A stretch of DNA of 64,000 nt from the NCBI RefSeq assembly GCF_000473145.1, contig NZ_KI421503.1, positions 7,453-71,452 of the forward strand, given 5' to 3'. The notes beneath the pieces were generated by a model, which saw only the letters and a list, made by a program, of their open reading frames with translations, ran no database searches and was not told the origin of the DNA. A program made the translations under genes and the position numbers. The stretch is from Leisingera daeponensis DSM 23529. Lineage in GTDB: Bacteria; Pseudomonadota; Alphaproteobacteria; Rhodobacterales; Rhodobacteraceae. Every line of letters starts with the position of its first letter. Position 1 is the stretch's first letter. Below are positions 17,527-26,025 of the stretch, in pieces.

Positions 17527-18374
17527 GCCCCGCTCGTCGTCGTGCTTGTATTAACCATGTACGCAACCAGCTGAACGTTTCCGAGAGACGCGCCTGTCGC
17601 GTGCTTGGACAACACCGGTCCACGCAACGACGCATCCCAAGAGGCCGCGCGGACGAGGACAGGCTGGTGGCCGACATGATCGAGCTGACCCGTCAATATG
17701 GCCGATATGGGTATCGCAGGATCGCTGCGCTGCTGAGAGAGGCTGGATGGTCCGTCAGTGATGGCCGGGTTGAACGGCTCTGGCGGCGAGAGGGGCTGAA
17801 AGTGCCAATGAAACAACCAAAGAAAGGGAGGTTATGGCTAAATGACGGCTCATGCGTTCGGTTACGGCCAGAATATCGCAACCATGTTTGGTCGTATGAC
17901 TTCGTTCATTGTCGAACCGACGACGGCAAAGCCTTCCGGACGCTGAACATCCTTGATGAGTACAGTCGGGAATGTTTGGCAATCAGGGTCGAGCGGAAAC
18001 TGAACTCGACCGATGTAATCGACGTCCTGACAGACCTGTTCATACTTCGCGGCGCGCCGAGTTTTGTACGTTCTGACAATGGGCCGGAATTTGTCGCTCA
18101 GGCTGTCCGAGACTGGATCGCTGCCGTTGGCGCCAAGACAGCTTACATTGAACCTGGGAGCCCGTGGGAGAACGCATACTGTGAAAGTTTCAATGGCAGG
18201 TTCAGGGATGAGCTACTCAACGGCGAGATCTTCTACAGCCTGCGCGAAGCTCAAATTCTGATCGAACAATGGAGGAGACACTACAACACAAAACGCCCCC
18301 ACAGTGCATTGGGCTATCGCCCGCCAGCGCCCGAAACCATCATCCCGATGGATCACAGGCCGATGATGCACTAA
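17523..18374 (+). CDS. IS3-family transposase OrfB (DDE integrase)
   Basis: About 284 codons open from 17523. HTH_21-like region RYGYRRIAALLREAGW, then the rve catalytic core: Asp in WSYDFVHCRT, Asp in VRSDNGPEFV, Glu in ENAYCESFNGRFRDELL. It ends with RPHSALGYRPPAPE, typical of the IS3 group related to IS407/IS511. Translation normally depends on frameshifting from orfA. No internal stop, so potentially active. Confidence 0.92.
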   Translation: MSPARRRACINHVRNQLNVSERRACRVLGQHRSTQRRIPRGRADEDRLVADMIELTRQYGRYGYRRIAALLREAGWSVSDGRVERLWRREGLKVPMKQPKKGRLWLNDGSCVRLRPEYRNHVWSYDFVHCRTDDGKAFRTLNILDEYSRECLAIRVERKLNSTDVIDVLTDLFILRGAPSFVRSDNGPEFVAQAVRDWIAAVGAKTAYIEPGSPWENAYCESFNGRFRDELLNGEIFYSLREAQILIEQWRRHYNTKRPHSALGYRPPAPETIIPMDHRPMMH

Positions 18375-18627
18375 CAATCAACTTGGACCAGTCAGGTGAG
18401 GCTGCTCAGAACCTTATCGCCCCTTCTTTGAGGGGTGATCGATCGCAGAAGGACCTTTCTCTGTAGGTGCCGTGGAGGCAGGTAACTGACCTCGTAGATA
18501 ATGTTCAGGCCTTCTGTGTTAGCGACCCGATGATCTCGTCTTAAGGACGGTGAGAGCCGCAAAAGCGTACTCTGTGTTTGTTATGGGAGAGACTGTCGTT
18601 GACCAAAATGCCGAACTGAGCCATGCT

Positions 18628-19352
18628 TTAAACGTATCGAGGCAACTCGATATGACAATGACCTGATGCCAAATCAACCAAATATTCCGCGCATAGGACG
18701 TTGTCACTGACAATGCAGCCGGGCTTACCGTAGATCCGGATCAGAGCGCTGAGCTCCCGGGCGCCCCGTGCGCCGGACAGGCTCGTGTCTGCTACAAGGC
18801 ACAAACACTCGCGCGTGCAGTCGTCGATCACCGCCAAAATCCGGAACTTCCGCGAGGTGCCGAAGCTGTCGGACACGAAGTCCAGGGACCACCGCGAATT
18901 GGGTTGTCCCGCGATCGGCATCGGCGTCCTCGTCCCACGTGCGCGCTTGCGACCACGCCGCCTTTTCACGGACAGCCCTTCCTCGCGGTAGATGCGATAC
19001 AGCTCTTGTGGTTCATGGTCATGCCCTTGCGCTCCAGCAGCAAGCCGATCCGGCGGTAACCGAACCTGCGCCGCTTACCGGCGATCTCCTGCATCTCCTT
19101 GCGTATCTCGGCATAGTCCGGCGGGCGTTCACGCCGAACTGTTTTGGGATCGACACCGACCAGCCGACACGCCCGGCGCTGCGAGATCTCATGATCCCGC
19201 ATCACCCGGAGCGCTGCCTCTCGCCGCTTGATCAATGTCGTCAGTTCTTTCCCAAAAGATCTTTCAACACGACATTATCCAGCATGGTGTCCGCCAGCAG
19301 GCGTTTGAGCTTGGCGTTCTCATCCTCAAGCGCTTTCAGCCTTGCAGCCTCG
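18628..19352 (-). pseudogene. IS3-family transposase remnant (second type), orfA tail and orfB N-half
   Basis: Read on the minus strand from 19352: the end of an OrfA (RLKALEDENAKLKRLL, then VLKDLLGKEL), followed by OrfB start (KRREAALRVMRDHEISQRRA, GYRRIGLLLERKG) and, after a frameshift near 18970, RWSLDFVSDSFGTSRKFRIL and DDCTRECLCLVADTSLSG. The frame leaves the family just after the second catalytic motif IVSDN. The missing downstream piece (GTEFTSRAILRWAD) is found 2 kb away at 20640-20815, so the element was split by rearrangement. The 18409-18627 stretch next to it has no recognisable gene. Confidence 0.8.
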
Positions 19353-19433
19353 TGCTCTGCCCCCTGAAAACTGGATCGCTTGAAGCTGTAGTTTTCCGCT
19401 AGATTTCACTGGCTGGAAGAGGAGCGGAAACGC

Positions 19434-19700
19434 ATGAAGGCATCGAAGTTCACAGAAGCGCAGAAGGCGTTCATCCTGAAGCAGGGCGAGCAAGGCACGC
19501 CGGTTGCTGAGATCTGTCGCAAGGCTGGGATCAGCCAGGCGACCTACTTCAATTGGAAGAAGAAGTACGGCGGGTTACTGCCGGACGAGATGCGCCGTCT
19601 GAAGGCGCTGGAAGATGAGAACACGCGGTTGAAGAAGATCGTGGCTGACCTCACCCTTGACCGCGAGATGTTGCAGGATGTCATTCGGCGAAAGCTTTGA
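19434..19700 (+). CDS. IS3-family transposase OrfA
   Basis: 88 residues: MKASKFTEAQKAFILKQGEQ start, helix-turn-helix AEICRKAGISQATYFNWKKK and a terminal coiled helix with EDENTRLKKIVADLTLDREM. DNA-binding partner of the following OrfB, with which it overlaps by 4 bases. Typical length for the family; intact. Confidence 0.92.
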   Translation: MKASKFTEAQKAFILKQGEQGTPVAEICRKAGISQATYFNWKKKYGGLLPDEMRRLKALEDENTRLKKIVADLTLDREMLQDVIRRKL

Positions 19701-20536
19701 AGCCTGGTCGTTTGCGCGAGATTGTTGCCGGGATGTGCGTTGATTGGGGTGTGTCGATTCGGAGGGCTTGTGGGGCCATCTGCCTCGACACATCCACGTA
19801 CCACTACAAATCCCGGAGAACGGACCAGGCTGCTATTGAAAGGCGGATCAAAGAGATCGCAGAGACGCGTGTGCGCTATGGTTACAGGCGTGTTCACGTG
19901 CTGCTGAGACGAGAGGGCTGGGTGATCAACATGAAGAAGACCCGCAGGATTTACAATGAGTTGGGTTTACAGTTGAGGAACAAGCACCCGAAACGTCGGG
20001 TAAAGGCCAAGCTGCGAGAAGACCGCCAGGACGCCGTTGGGCCGAACGATGTCTGGGCTATGGATTTTGTCCACGACCAGCTCGCCCTAGGCAAGAAGCT
20101 ACGTATCCTGACCATCGTCGGCACGCACTCGCGCCTTTGTCCAGCGGCAGATCCGCGGTTTAGTTACCGGGGCGAAGATGTCGTGCAAACGCTCGAACGG
20201 GTCTGTGGGCGGATTGGCTATCCAAAGACGATACGGGTTGATAATGGGAGCGAATTTATCTCCCGCGATCTCGACCTCTGGGCCTATGCCAACGATGTCA
20301 CACTGGACTTCTCACGGCCCGGCAAACCTACGGACAACGGCTTTATCGAGGCATTCAACAGCAAGCTGAGGGCAGAGTGTCTGAACGCACACTGGTTCAT
20401 GAGTCTTGCAGATGCCCAAGAAAAGTTGGAGGATTGGCGTAGACACTACAACGAGGACAGACCTCACAGCGCGATCGGATACAACGTCCCGATCGCCATG
20501 CACTATCCCGATGGCGTCACCAGCCCGTCATCGTGA
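19697..20536 (+). CDS. IS3-family transposase OrfB
   Basis: 279 residues. HTH_21 part (RYGYRRVHVLLRREGW) and rve core with Asp in VWAMDFVHDQL, Asp in IRVDNGSEFISRDL and Glu in DNGFIEAFNSKLRAECL. A likely damaged spot is IVGTHSRLCPAADPRFSYRG, where relatives read a D/N-x-F/Y-S-R-E-C-L type stretch; a run of changes there may lower activity. Otherwise full length. Confidence 0.9.
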   Translation: MKPGRLREIVAGMCVDWGVSIRRACGAICLDTSTYHYKSRRTDQAAIERRIKEIAETRVRYGYRRVHVLLRREGWVINMKKTRRIYNELGLQLRNKHPKRRVKAKLREDRQDAVGPNDVWAMDFVHDQLALGKKLRILTIVGTHSRLCPAADPRFSYRGEDVVQTLERVCGRIGYPKTIRVDNGSEFISRDLDLWAYANDVTLDFSRPGKPTDNGFIEAFNSKLRAECLNAHWFMSLADAQEKLEDWRRHYNEDRPHSAIGYNVPIAMHYPDGVTSPSS

Positions 20537-20639
20537 GACAACCGGTAAACTCCAGCTTTCGGCGGTCCAAGGTTGGGTCGCAGAGCAGAGTGGCGCAGAC
20601 TCTACATCACGGTGAGGGATTTCGCGGGGGGCAGGTCAT

Positions 20640-20815
20640 GTCGAATATCTCCTCATTCAGAAGTTCGTCACGCAGGCTGCCGTTGAATGACTTGATGAAC
20701 GCATTCTGTCGTGGCTTGCCGGGGTCAATGTAGTGCAGGGAATGGCATTGTGGTCGGCCCATCTCAGGATGGCCCGGCTGGTGAACTCCGTTCCGTTACA
20801 CCTTCGGAATAGCGC
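20640..20815 (-). pseudogene. Displaced C-terminal piece of an IS3 OrfB
   Basis: On the minus strand the sequence reads NGTEFTSRAILRWADHNAIP and then, after small indels, a PGKPRQNAFIKSFNGSLRDE-like stretch containing the catalytic Glu region. It fits directly after the IVSDN break of the remnant at 18628-19352. The bases 20588-20639 and 20816-20930 show nothing recognisable. Confidence 0.7.
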
Positions 20816-20930
20816 TGATTGAAGGCTATGATTGCCTGCGGAGCCCACAGATTGCGCAGTAGGCGATCATAGCCGGGTTTCAGGTCCCTACAGTGGTTTT
20901 GCACAAACTACACCGCAAGGCAGACCGACC

Positions 20931-21062
20931 ATGGCCGGTAACAGTATTGCACAGGCCGAGCCCGTTTTGGCGGTGATTGATATTGCCATGCCCCGCCACA
21001 AAGTTTTGACAACTATTCCCGGCAGGAAGCGACACCAATCCTCAACATACCTCGCCAGGGTA
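20931..21062 (+). pseudogene. IS110-family transposase N-terminal fragment
   Basis: A frame beginning MAGNSIAQAEPVLAVIDIAM and continuing with PRHKVLTTIPGRKR matches the start of the RuvC-like domain of IS110/IS1111 transposases (VxxIDIAKxxH pattern). Only about 45 codons remain before the stress-protein gene on the other strand. Dead fragment. Confidence 0.6.
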
Positions 21063-21887
21063 CTAGTGAGACATAAAAACCGGAACTTTACTGGTCCTCG
21101 TTACCTCATGCGTGACACCACCAAAAAGGTCTTGAGAGAACTTGCTATGTTCGTACGCCCCCATCACGATTAACTTTGCGTCCAGTTCTCTGGCCGTCTC
21201 TTGAATAACCTCGGCGATACCGCCCTTGCTTTTTGGACGGGTAACATGCTCTGCGTCGACATTATGACGCTTCAGATGCGTCAAGATATCCGCCCCCTCC
21301 GGCATTTTCGGAAAGCTAGACCCAACACTTAGTATTGTCACCCGACGCGGCTTTTCCTCGAGGATCGTCATTGCATCGTTGAGCGCCCGGGCCGCAGAAC
21401 GCTTTCCGTCCCATGCGACAAGTGCATGCGATGCAAGCTGATCCGTAGAATATCCATTCGGAACCACAAGAACGGGTCGGCCGCTCTGCAATGACATCAT
21501 ATCCGGGCTGACGGCCCGAAACTCATCTGTTGGTAGGTTGGAATGATAGCCGGTAACGACAAAATCGAAATTTCGCGCCAGCTCTGGCAAGTTCATTTTG
21601 CCAATCTCATTCGGCATAATAAAGCGGGACCGCTCTGCAAGGCCTGCCTCGGCAGCCGCCTGTTGGAACAGATCACGTGCTGCTGCAATTTTCTCGTTTC
21701 TTGCACTGCCAAGCTTGTCGAGAAGATCTTCTGTCAAACCAAGAACATGCTCGAAATACGAGGATGCGTTCCCATAGACACAAGTCAGCCATGCATCGTG
21801 CTTTGCGGCGATTTTTGCCGCGTGCTTAACGCTGCTTGGGAAGCCTGCGCTACCGGAATGTGCAATAAGGATGTTCTTGATGCTCAT
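21063..21887 (-). CDS. Universal stress protein, tandem UspA-type
   Basis: 274 residues with two Usp halves: MSIKNILIAHSGSAG at the start and ALVAWDGKRSAARALNDAM near residue 155. The C-terminal half has the nucleotide-binding-like signature MGAYEHSKFSQDLFGGVT, and ends VPVFMSH as in Usp proteins. Probably cytoplasmic, with a role in stress tolerance. It is the only intact non-IS gene inside the 16.6-23.6 kb insertion cluster and its GC is lower than that of the plasmid core. No partner genes. Confidence 0.88.
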   Translation of the reverse strand: MSIKNILIAHSGSAGFPSSVKHAAKIAAKHDAWLTCVYGNASSYFEHVLGLTEDLLDKLGSARNEKIAAARDLFQQAAAEAGLAERSRFIMPNEIGKMNLPELARNFDFVVTGYHSNLPTDEFRAVSPDMMSLQSGRPVLVVPNGYSTDQLASHALVAWDGKRSAARALNDAMTILEEKPRRVTILSVGSSFPKMPEGADILTHLKRHNVDAEHVTRPKSKGGIAEVIQETARELDAKLIVMGAYEHSKFSQDLFGGVTHEVTRTSKVPVFMSH

Positions 21888-21983
21888 TTTATCCTCACAA
21901 TTCGAACTTCATAGGCAAACTAGCAATCACAATCTTAGAAGTCTATGATTTTATGAGGAACAGTACACGCCCTGCATCCCGAC

Positions 21984-22016
21984 AAAGAAAAGACTGGGCA
22001 AGCAAGCTGCCCAGTC
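21984..22016 (-). terminator. Rho-independent terminator of a lost minus-strand gene
   Basis: Stem GACTGGGCA / TGCCCAGTC (21992-22000 with 22008-22016) followed on the minus strand by TCTTTTCTTTG. The gene it once served survives only as a short 3' tail just above it. Confidence 0.75.
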
Positions 22017-22069
22017 CCCTGGTGATACAAGCCCTACATTCCGCTTCATGAGGAGTGCAGGATGCTTGA

Positions 22070-22112
22070 TCACCCTTTCTTGTTCGCTTCAATCTCGTCG
22101 AGGAACGGAATG
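22070..22112 (-). pseudogene. 3' tail of a gene cut by an insertion sequence
   Basis: The last 13 codons of a minus-strand frame (IPFLDEIEANKKG then stop) lie just ahead of a good terminator. The frame is cut on its 5' side by an IS3-family end. The tail is too short to name; a transporter subunit is one possibility but this is a guess. Listed because the terminator shows that a real transcription unit ended here. Confidence 0.35.
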
Positions 22113-22284
22113 TCTGACCTGAGACCCGTTTCCTCCTCCGTTTTGAGGTAGAATCCGTCCCAACGAAGGAGACGGAAGAATGAAGCGATCACGGTTCAAC
22201 GAAGAACAGATCATCGCGATCCTGAAGAAGCAGGAGAGCGACATTTCGAAGGCGGTTGTGTGCCGAGAGCATGGGATCAGTTCA
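22113..22284 (+). pseudogene. IS3-family OrfA N-terminal fragment
   Basis: ATG 22180 starts MKRSRFNEEQIIAILKKQES, then SKAVVCREHGISS, the first helix-turn-helix of an IS511/IS407-type OrfA. The frame ends where element copy B begins at 22285. It may be the missing start of the split element found at 18628-19352 and 20640-20815. The upstream 67 bp look like that element's end, with an AAGGAGA ribosome site. Confidence 0.75.
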
Positions 22285-22318
22285 TGATCAGCCCCACCTG
22301 CGTGGTCCGGTTTGATTG

Positions 22319-23144
22319 TTAGTGCATGACCGGTCTCGGGTCCATCAGAGCGATGGTTTCCGGGGCGGGTGGGCGATATCAAGGCACTATGTGGTCGTTT
22401 GGTATTGTAGTGTTTCCTCCATTGCTCGATCAGGATTTCCGCTTCCCGAAAGCCGTAGAAGACTTCTCCCGTGAGCAGTTCATCGCGGAACCTGGCATTG
22501 AAGCTTTCGCAGTAGCCGTTCTCCCAAGGTGACCCGGGCGCGATGTAGGCAGTCTTGGCGTCGGCGGCCCTGATCCAATCCTGAACGGCCTGAGCCACGA
22601 ACCCCGGGCCGTTGTCAGACCGGATGTAAGACGGCACACCCCGCATGATGAACAGGTCGCTCAAGGCATCGATCACGTCATCCGAGTTCAGCTTGCGCTT
22701 CACCTTGATCGCTAGGCATTCCCGGCTATGCTCGTCCAGGATGTTGAGCGTCCGGCAGTGGACAAAGTCATAGCTCCAGACGTGGTTGCGATACTCAGGG
22801 CGCAGCCGGACACGGGATCCGTCATTCAGCCAGAGCCGTCCCTTCTTCGGTTGCTTCATTGGCACCTACAGCCCCTCTCGCCGCCATACGCGCTCGACCC
22901 GCTTGTCGTTCGCCTCCCAGCCCGCATGTCTCAGAAAAGCGGCGATCCGACGATAGCCGTAGCGGCCATACTGCCGCGCCAGTTCGATCATGTCCGCGAC
23001 CAGACGCTCCTCATCGGCACGGCCATGCGGCACTTTCCTCTGTGTGGATCGGTGCTGCCCCAGGACACGGCAGGCGCGTCTCTCTGACAGATGGAACCGG
23101 GTGCGGACGTGATCGATGCAGGCACGGCAGCGAGCGGGGCTCAG
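22319..23144 (-). pseudogene. IS3-family transposase OrfB, broken
   Basis: Homologous along its whole length to the OrfB of copy A. Three lesions are visible by comparison: an in-frame TAG at the EGL-VPMKQP position near 22867, an 8-codon deletion (RTDDGKAF) around the first catalytic Asp, and a one-base deletion near 22378 that shifts the last 20 codons (LGYRPPAPE becomes LISPTRPGNH). Not functional. Confidence 0.85.
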
Positions 23145-23419
23145 AAGTTTTCCTTTGGCGCCTCCGCCAGGATCAGCTTGTCCAACGTCAGATCCGAGAC
23201 GGGTTTTCTCAACCGTTCGTTCTCTTTCTGGAGGCGCTTCAGTTCCCTGAGCCGGTCGGTTCCCATACCCCCGTACTGCTTGCGCCAGCGATAATAAGTC
23301 TGCTCTGTAATGCGAACCTTGCGGATCGCATCCACCCGGGACATGCCTTGCCCGACAAGCACTTCAACCTGCCGCAGCTTCGTGACATTCTCTTCCGGCT
23401 TGTGTCTCTTCGTAGCCAT
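23141..23419 (-). CDS. IS3-family transposase OrfA (copy B)
   Basis: 92 residues, near-identical in layout to the OrfA of copy A: KPEENVTKLRQVEVLVGQGM, RKVRITEQTYYRWRKQYGG and a terminal coiled helix. Intact, but useless for transposition without its broken partner; the product could still bind the element ends. Confidence 0.88.
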   Translation of the reverse strand: MATKRHKPEENVTKLRQVEVLVGQGMSRVDAIRKVRITEQTYYRWRKQYGGMGTDRLRELKRLQKENERLRKPVSDLTLDKLILAEAPKENF

Positions 23420-23475
23420 TCTGATCCTCCATTTTCCTAAACATAACGGCGGACCACTTCAGTGTGCGAGGATCA

Positions 23476-23589
23476 ATGCAGGCGGCCCGCCTTGCAACAA
23501 ATCAAGCATCCCAGGGATTTGACGAAGACGAACTTACCGTCTTCTTTGCGGCGATGGACAAGCTGATCAGCAACCTTTCACATAGCTGA
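23476..23589 (+). pseudogene. Probable MarR-family regulator, 3' end only
   Basis: A 37-codon open tail, GFDEDELTVFFAAMDKLISNL then SHS and stop, resembles the last helix of MarR regulators. Its 5' part is absent because element copy B ends at 23475. The family call rests on a short stretch and could be wrong. Confidence 0.4.
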
Positions 23590-23603
23590 CCGTCCCTCGG
23601 CGT

Positions 23604-24539
23604 TCACTCAAGCGTCGGAGCAATCGCAAGGATGATGACCCCCGTCGCAGCCAGAGCAGCCGCAATGTAGAACCTGGGGCCAGGCCGTCTTTCGGTTTTG
23701 AAGATATGCCCAGCAAGCCAGGCTGCAAAGAACATCTCGATAGATGACATGATGGCAACGACGGTCACACTGGTGAACATCAACGAGAAAAACAGTGCGA
23801 CTTGTCCGATTGTCATCGCACCACCAGCCAGCAATTGCCACCCGCTTGGCTTATGCAACCTCCATGAAAGCCCTACCCGGCCACGCAATCGAAAAAGCCC
23901 CCACCCAACGAACCATACCAATCCCGTCAACGCACCAATGAACACCCCGGCCAGCGGATCAGGCAAGGTCTGCATCGCGAGTTTGCGCGCTACGAAGGAG
24001 CCACCATAACCCGCAGCAGAGCCAAGCGCCAAAACCCGACCCTTGGTCCTGTCCTGTGGCGAAGGTTCCGTAGAGACCAGGGTCGATACCGCCTTGGCGG
24101 ACTTGCGAGTCATCATGATCAACACGCCACCTGTCACCAGAATAAACGCAATCACAATAGAAGTCGTAATCACCTCTCCAAGCAGGAGAAATGCGAAAAT
24201 CGCTGCAAAAACAGGAATCAGACGCCGGATGAAGCCTGTCTCGATCGCGCCAGCCAGCTCCACCGACCGAAACAACGTCAGGCGGCCAACCACATTCCCC
24301 AGAACACCCGCCAGCACAAAATAGGCCACCCCGATCAGTACGGGCTGGCTAACAGAAGGCAGCTCTGGCCCCCAAACCAGCCAAAGGGCACCGGAAACGA
24401 AACCTGTCATCAACACTGACAGCAGAACATCATTCCCGCGCCCTTGGGCGGATTGAGAGCTTTTGGCAATTGCGACCGAGCTAAGCGCATAACAAAACGC
24501 ACCAAACGCGGCCATCAGACCACCAAAGCCAGCAGTCAT
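23604..24539 (-). CDS. DMT/EamA-family membrane transporter
   Basis: 311 residues with about ten hydrophobic segments in two EamA repeats. The second repeat starts around residue 175 after a charged loop, and each repeat ends in the usual pattern (LGEVITTSIVIAFILVTGGV; FIAAALAATGVIILAIA-like). Such proteins export or import small metabolites. It is the last gene of the phthalate operon, 27 bp after the preceding gene, so it might handle a pathway intermediate or product; the substrate cannot be told from sequence. ATG 24539 is the natural start. Confidence 0.85.
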   Translation of the reverse strand: MTAGFGGLMAAFGAFCYALSSVAIAKSSQSAQGRGNDVLLSVLMTGFVSGALWLVWGPELPSVSQPVLIGVAYFVLAGVLGNVVGRLTLFRSVELAGAIETGFIRRLIPVFAAIFAFLLLGEVITTSIVIAFILVTGGVLIMMTRKSAKAVSTLVSTEPSPQDRTKGRVLALGSAAGYGGSFVARKLAMQTLPDPLAGVFIGALTGLVWFVGWGLFRLRGRVGLSWRLHKPSGWQLLAGGAMTIGQVALFFSLMFTSVTVVAIMSSIEMFFAAWLAGHIFKTERRPGPRFYIAAALAATGVIILAIAPTLE

Positions 24540-24566
24540 TGGTCTAATCGGGCAACAAGAGCGGCG

Positions 24567-25007
24567 CTATTCATCCGCGACAAGCTGATCCAGGAAGCGT
24601 TCTGCCGACATGATTTCACGCATGGGCAGCTTTTCCTGCTGCTGCATAAGCTCTGTCGTGTATGTCAGCCCCTTGCCATCCCAGAACCACCAGTAAATGA
24701 TCTCGCCCTTCTTATCCCGAATGGGCATTCTGAAAATTGGGAACTCCCTTTCAGCACGGGGAATTTCAACCGTACCCACCCGGGCGTGTTTCAGCCCGAG
24801 CTTTTTCAGAACACCACTCAAAGGCACCATCGCGATGGGCGAGGCCTCGCGTGCCAGAACGGTTACAGCTTCGGGCCGTTTCTGGAATGGGCCTTTCAAG
24901 AACTTCACGACCGGGGGATAGCTGGGATGCGTATGCGTAAGCTGCACATAAGCCAAACCAGCAGATGTTTCGATCTCAACAATGTCGCCAGGTTGATAAT
25001 CTTCCAT
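24567..25007 (-). CDS. Uncharacterised 146-residue protein of the phthalate operon
   Basis: Start ATG 25007 (MEDYQPGDIVEIETSAGLAY) fits a GAGGA site at 10 bases; an ATG three codons earlier is too close to that site. The product is soluble, with a beta-rich first half, a PSYPPVVKFLKG block, and a C-terminal region containing IIYWWFWDGKG. The opening GDIVEIET-x5-VQL pattern recalls SH3-like or Imm26-like small beta domains, a weak resemblance. Lying 14 bp after the decarboxylase gene and before the transporter gene, it is surely co-transcribed, so it probably has a role in this pathway that I cannot name. Confidence 0.75.
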   Translation of the reverse strand: MEDYQPGDIVEIETSAGLAYVQLTHTHPSYPPVVKFLKGPFQKRPEAVTVLAREASPIAMVPLSGVLKKLGLKHARVGTVEIPRAEREFPIFRMPIRDKKGEIIYWWFWDGKGLTYTTELMQQQEKLPMREIMSAERFLDQLVADE

Positions 25008-25021
25008 TCTCGGCATTCCTC

Positions 25022-26014
25022 TTACAGGCTATAGGCTTCCAGGGTCGACGGATGGAACAGCTCTTCGATCTCCACACGGCGCGGCGACAAGCCCTGGCTT
25101 ACGTGGTAGTCCAAAAACTTGTTGAGCACATGCGCATTTCCACTGACGCCATAGCTCCAAGGGTCATCCCCCATCAGCGCGTGGACACGGTTGAGATTGT
25201 CCTCCACGAAGGGCATCGTCACCTTGGTGGCAGATGTGTCCGAAAGGGCCTCTTCGGCCAACCGTTTTGACTGCGTAAATGCCTTGAGCAATGCCGCGGG
25301 CAAGAACGGGTATTCTTCTGCCAGGCTCCGGCGTACGCCCAGTACGTGCATGATCGGGAAGATTTTGGTTTTCTCGAAGTAATATTCCGCCGCTGTAATG
25401 CTGTCTGCGAACAGTCGCCCAACATGCGGATGACGTTCAGCAAAGCAACGCGGCCAGCGCGGCCCGATAAAGCCATCAATTTCACCCGCTTCAAGCATGC
25501 TGTTCAGCGTGCTACCTTCTGGGGCTTCCTCCATACGAATGTCATCGGGCAACTGAACCTTGATTTTTTCAGGCCGGCCGGGTGTGTCCATGCCGCCGCG
25601 CACCCAGATGATATCCGAGGGCTTAACGCCATATTCCTCTTCCAGGATACCACGCACCCAAACGTTAGCTGAAAGCTGATATTCGGCGATACCGATACGT
25701 TTGCCCTTCAGGTCTTCTGGTTTGTTAATCCCTTTGTCCGTGCGGATATAGACAGAGGTGTGACGGAACGCACGGCTCAGGAAGACCGGGATTGCCACAT
25801 AATGCGGATTCCCTCGGGCAACCGAAATCGAATAGGACGACAGCGAGATCTCGCTGATATCGAAAGCCTCGTGGCGGAACGCGCGAAAGAACATTTCTTC
25901 CGGCGACAACAGCATCGGAACCGGGTCTACTCCGTCGATCTGAACACGCCCATCCACGATTGCCCGTGTGCGGTCATAGTTACCCATTGCAAGGGAAAGT
26001 TTGAGATTGCTCAT
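25022..26014 (-). CDS. pht5: 4,5-dihydroxyphthalate decarboxylase
   Basis: 330 residues. It removes one carboxyl of 4,5-dihydroxyphthalate to give protocatechuate, joining the phthalate route to the pca operon. The fold is that of periplasmic binding proteins but without a signal peptide; family features include LSLAMGNYDRTRAIVDGRV, ISEISLSSY, the VAIPVFLSRAFRH block and NVWVRGILEEEYGV. Position after the dehydrogenase (12 bp gap) supports the call. A cut, diverged relative lies at 16262. Start ATG 26014. Confidence 0.9.
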   Translation of the reverse strand: MSNLKLSLAMGNYDRTRAIVDGRVQIDGVDPVPMLLSPEEMFFRAFRHEAFDISEISLSSYSISVARGNPHYVAIPVFLSRAFRHTSVYIRTDKGINKPEDLKGKRIGIAEYQLSANVWVRGILEEEYGVKPSDIIWVRGGMDTPGRPEKIKVQLPDDIRMEEAPEGSTLNSMLEAGEIDGFIGPRWPRCFAERHPHVGRLFADSITAAEYYFEKTKIFPIMHVLGVRRSLAEEYPFLPAALLKAFTQSKRLAEEALSDTSATKVTMPFVEDNLNRVHALMGDDPWSYGVSGNAHVLNKFLDYHVSQGLSPRRVEIEELFHPSTLEAYSL

Positions 26015-26025
26015 CCTGTCGGCTC

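Larger units (their letters stand above)
17192..18408 (+). mobile_element. Complete IS3-family element (copy A), 1217 bp
   Basis: Ends form imperfect inverted repeats: TGAGCCTCCCCACCTGAACT at the left and, read inward, TGAGCAGCCTCACCTGACTG at the right. It contains orfA and orfB in the usual overlapping -1 arrangement. No clear target duplication was found, in keeping with later rearrangement of the flanks. A decayed relative in inverted orientation lies at 22285-23475. Confidence 0.85.
19353..20587 (+). mobile_element. Complete IS3-family element (third type), 1235 bp
   Basis: Left end TGCTCTGCCCCCTGAAAACT and right end, read inward, TGCTCTGCGACCCAACCTTG; further inside both share GAAGCTG/AAAGCTG-xAGTTT. 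It contains an intact orfA and orfB. It inserted into the remnant IS3 element on its left, cutting that element's orfA. No target duplication is evident. Confidence 0.82.
22285..23475 (-). mobile_element. IS3-family element copy B, decayed, 1191 bp
   Basis: Same family as copy A at 17192-18408 but in opposite orientation and diverged. Ends: TGATCAGCCCCACCTGCGTG and, read inward from 23475, TGATCCTCGCACACTGAAGT, both leading into GGTCCG. orfA is intact, orfB is broken. It is inserted in another IS3 OrfA on the left; on the right it abuts a fragment resembling a MarR gene end. Confidence 0.82.

Noticed and set aside
17192..23475. Composite transposon formed by IS copies A and B around the stress-protein gene
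   Set aside because: The copies are diverged, copy B has a dead orfB, and no common target duplication surrounds the whole.
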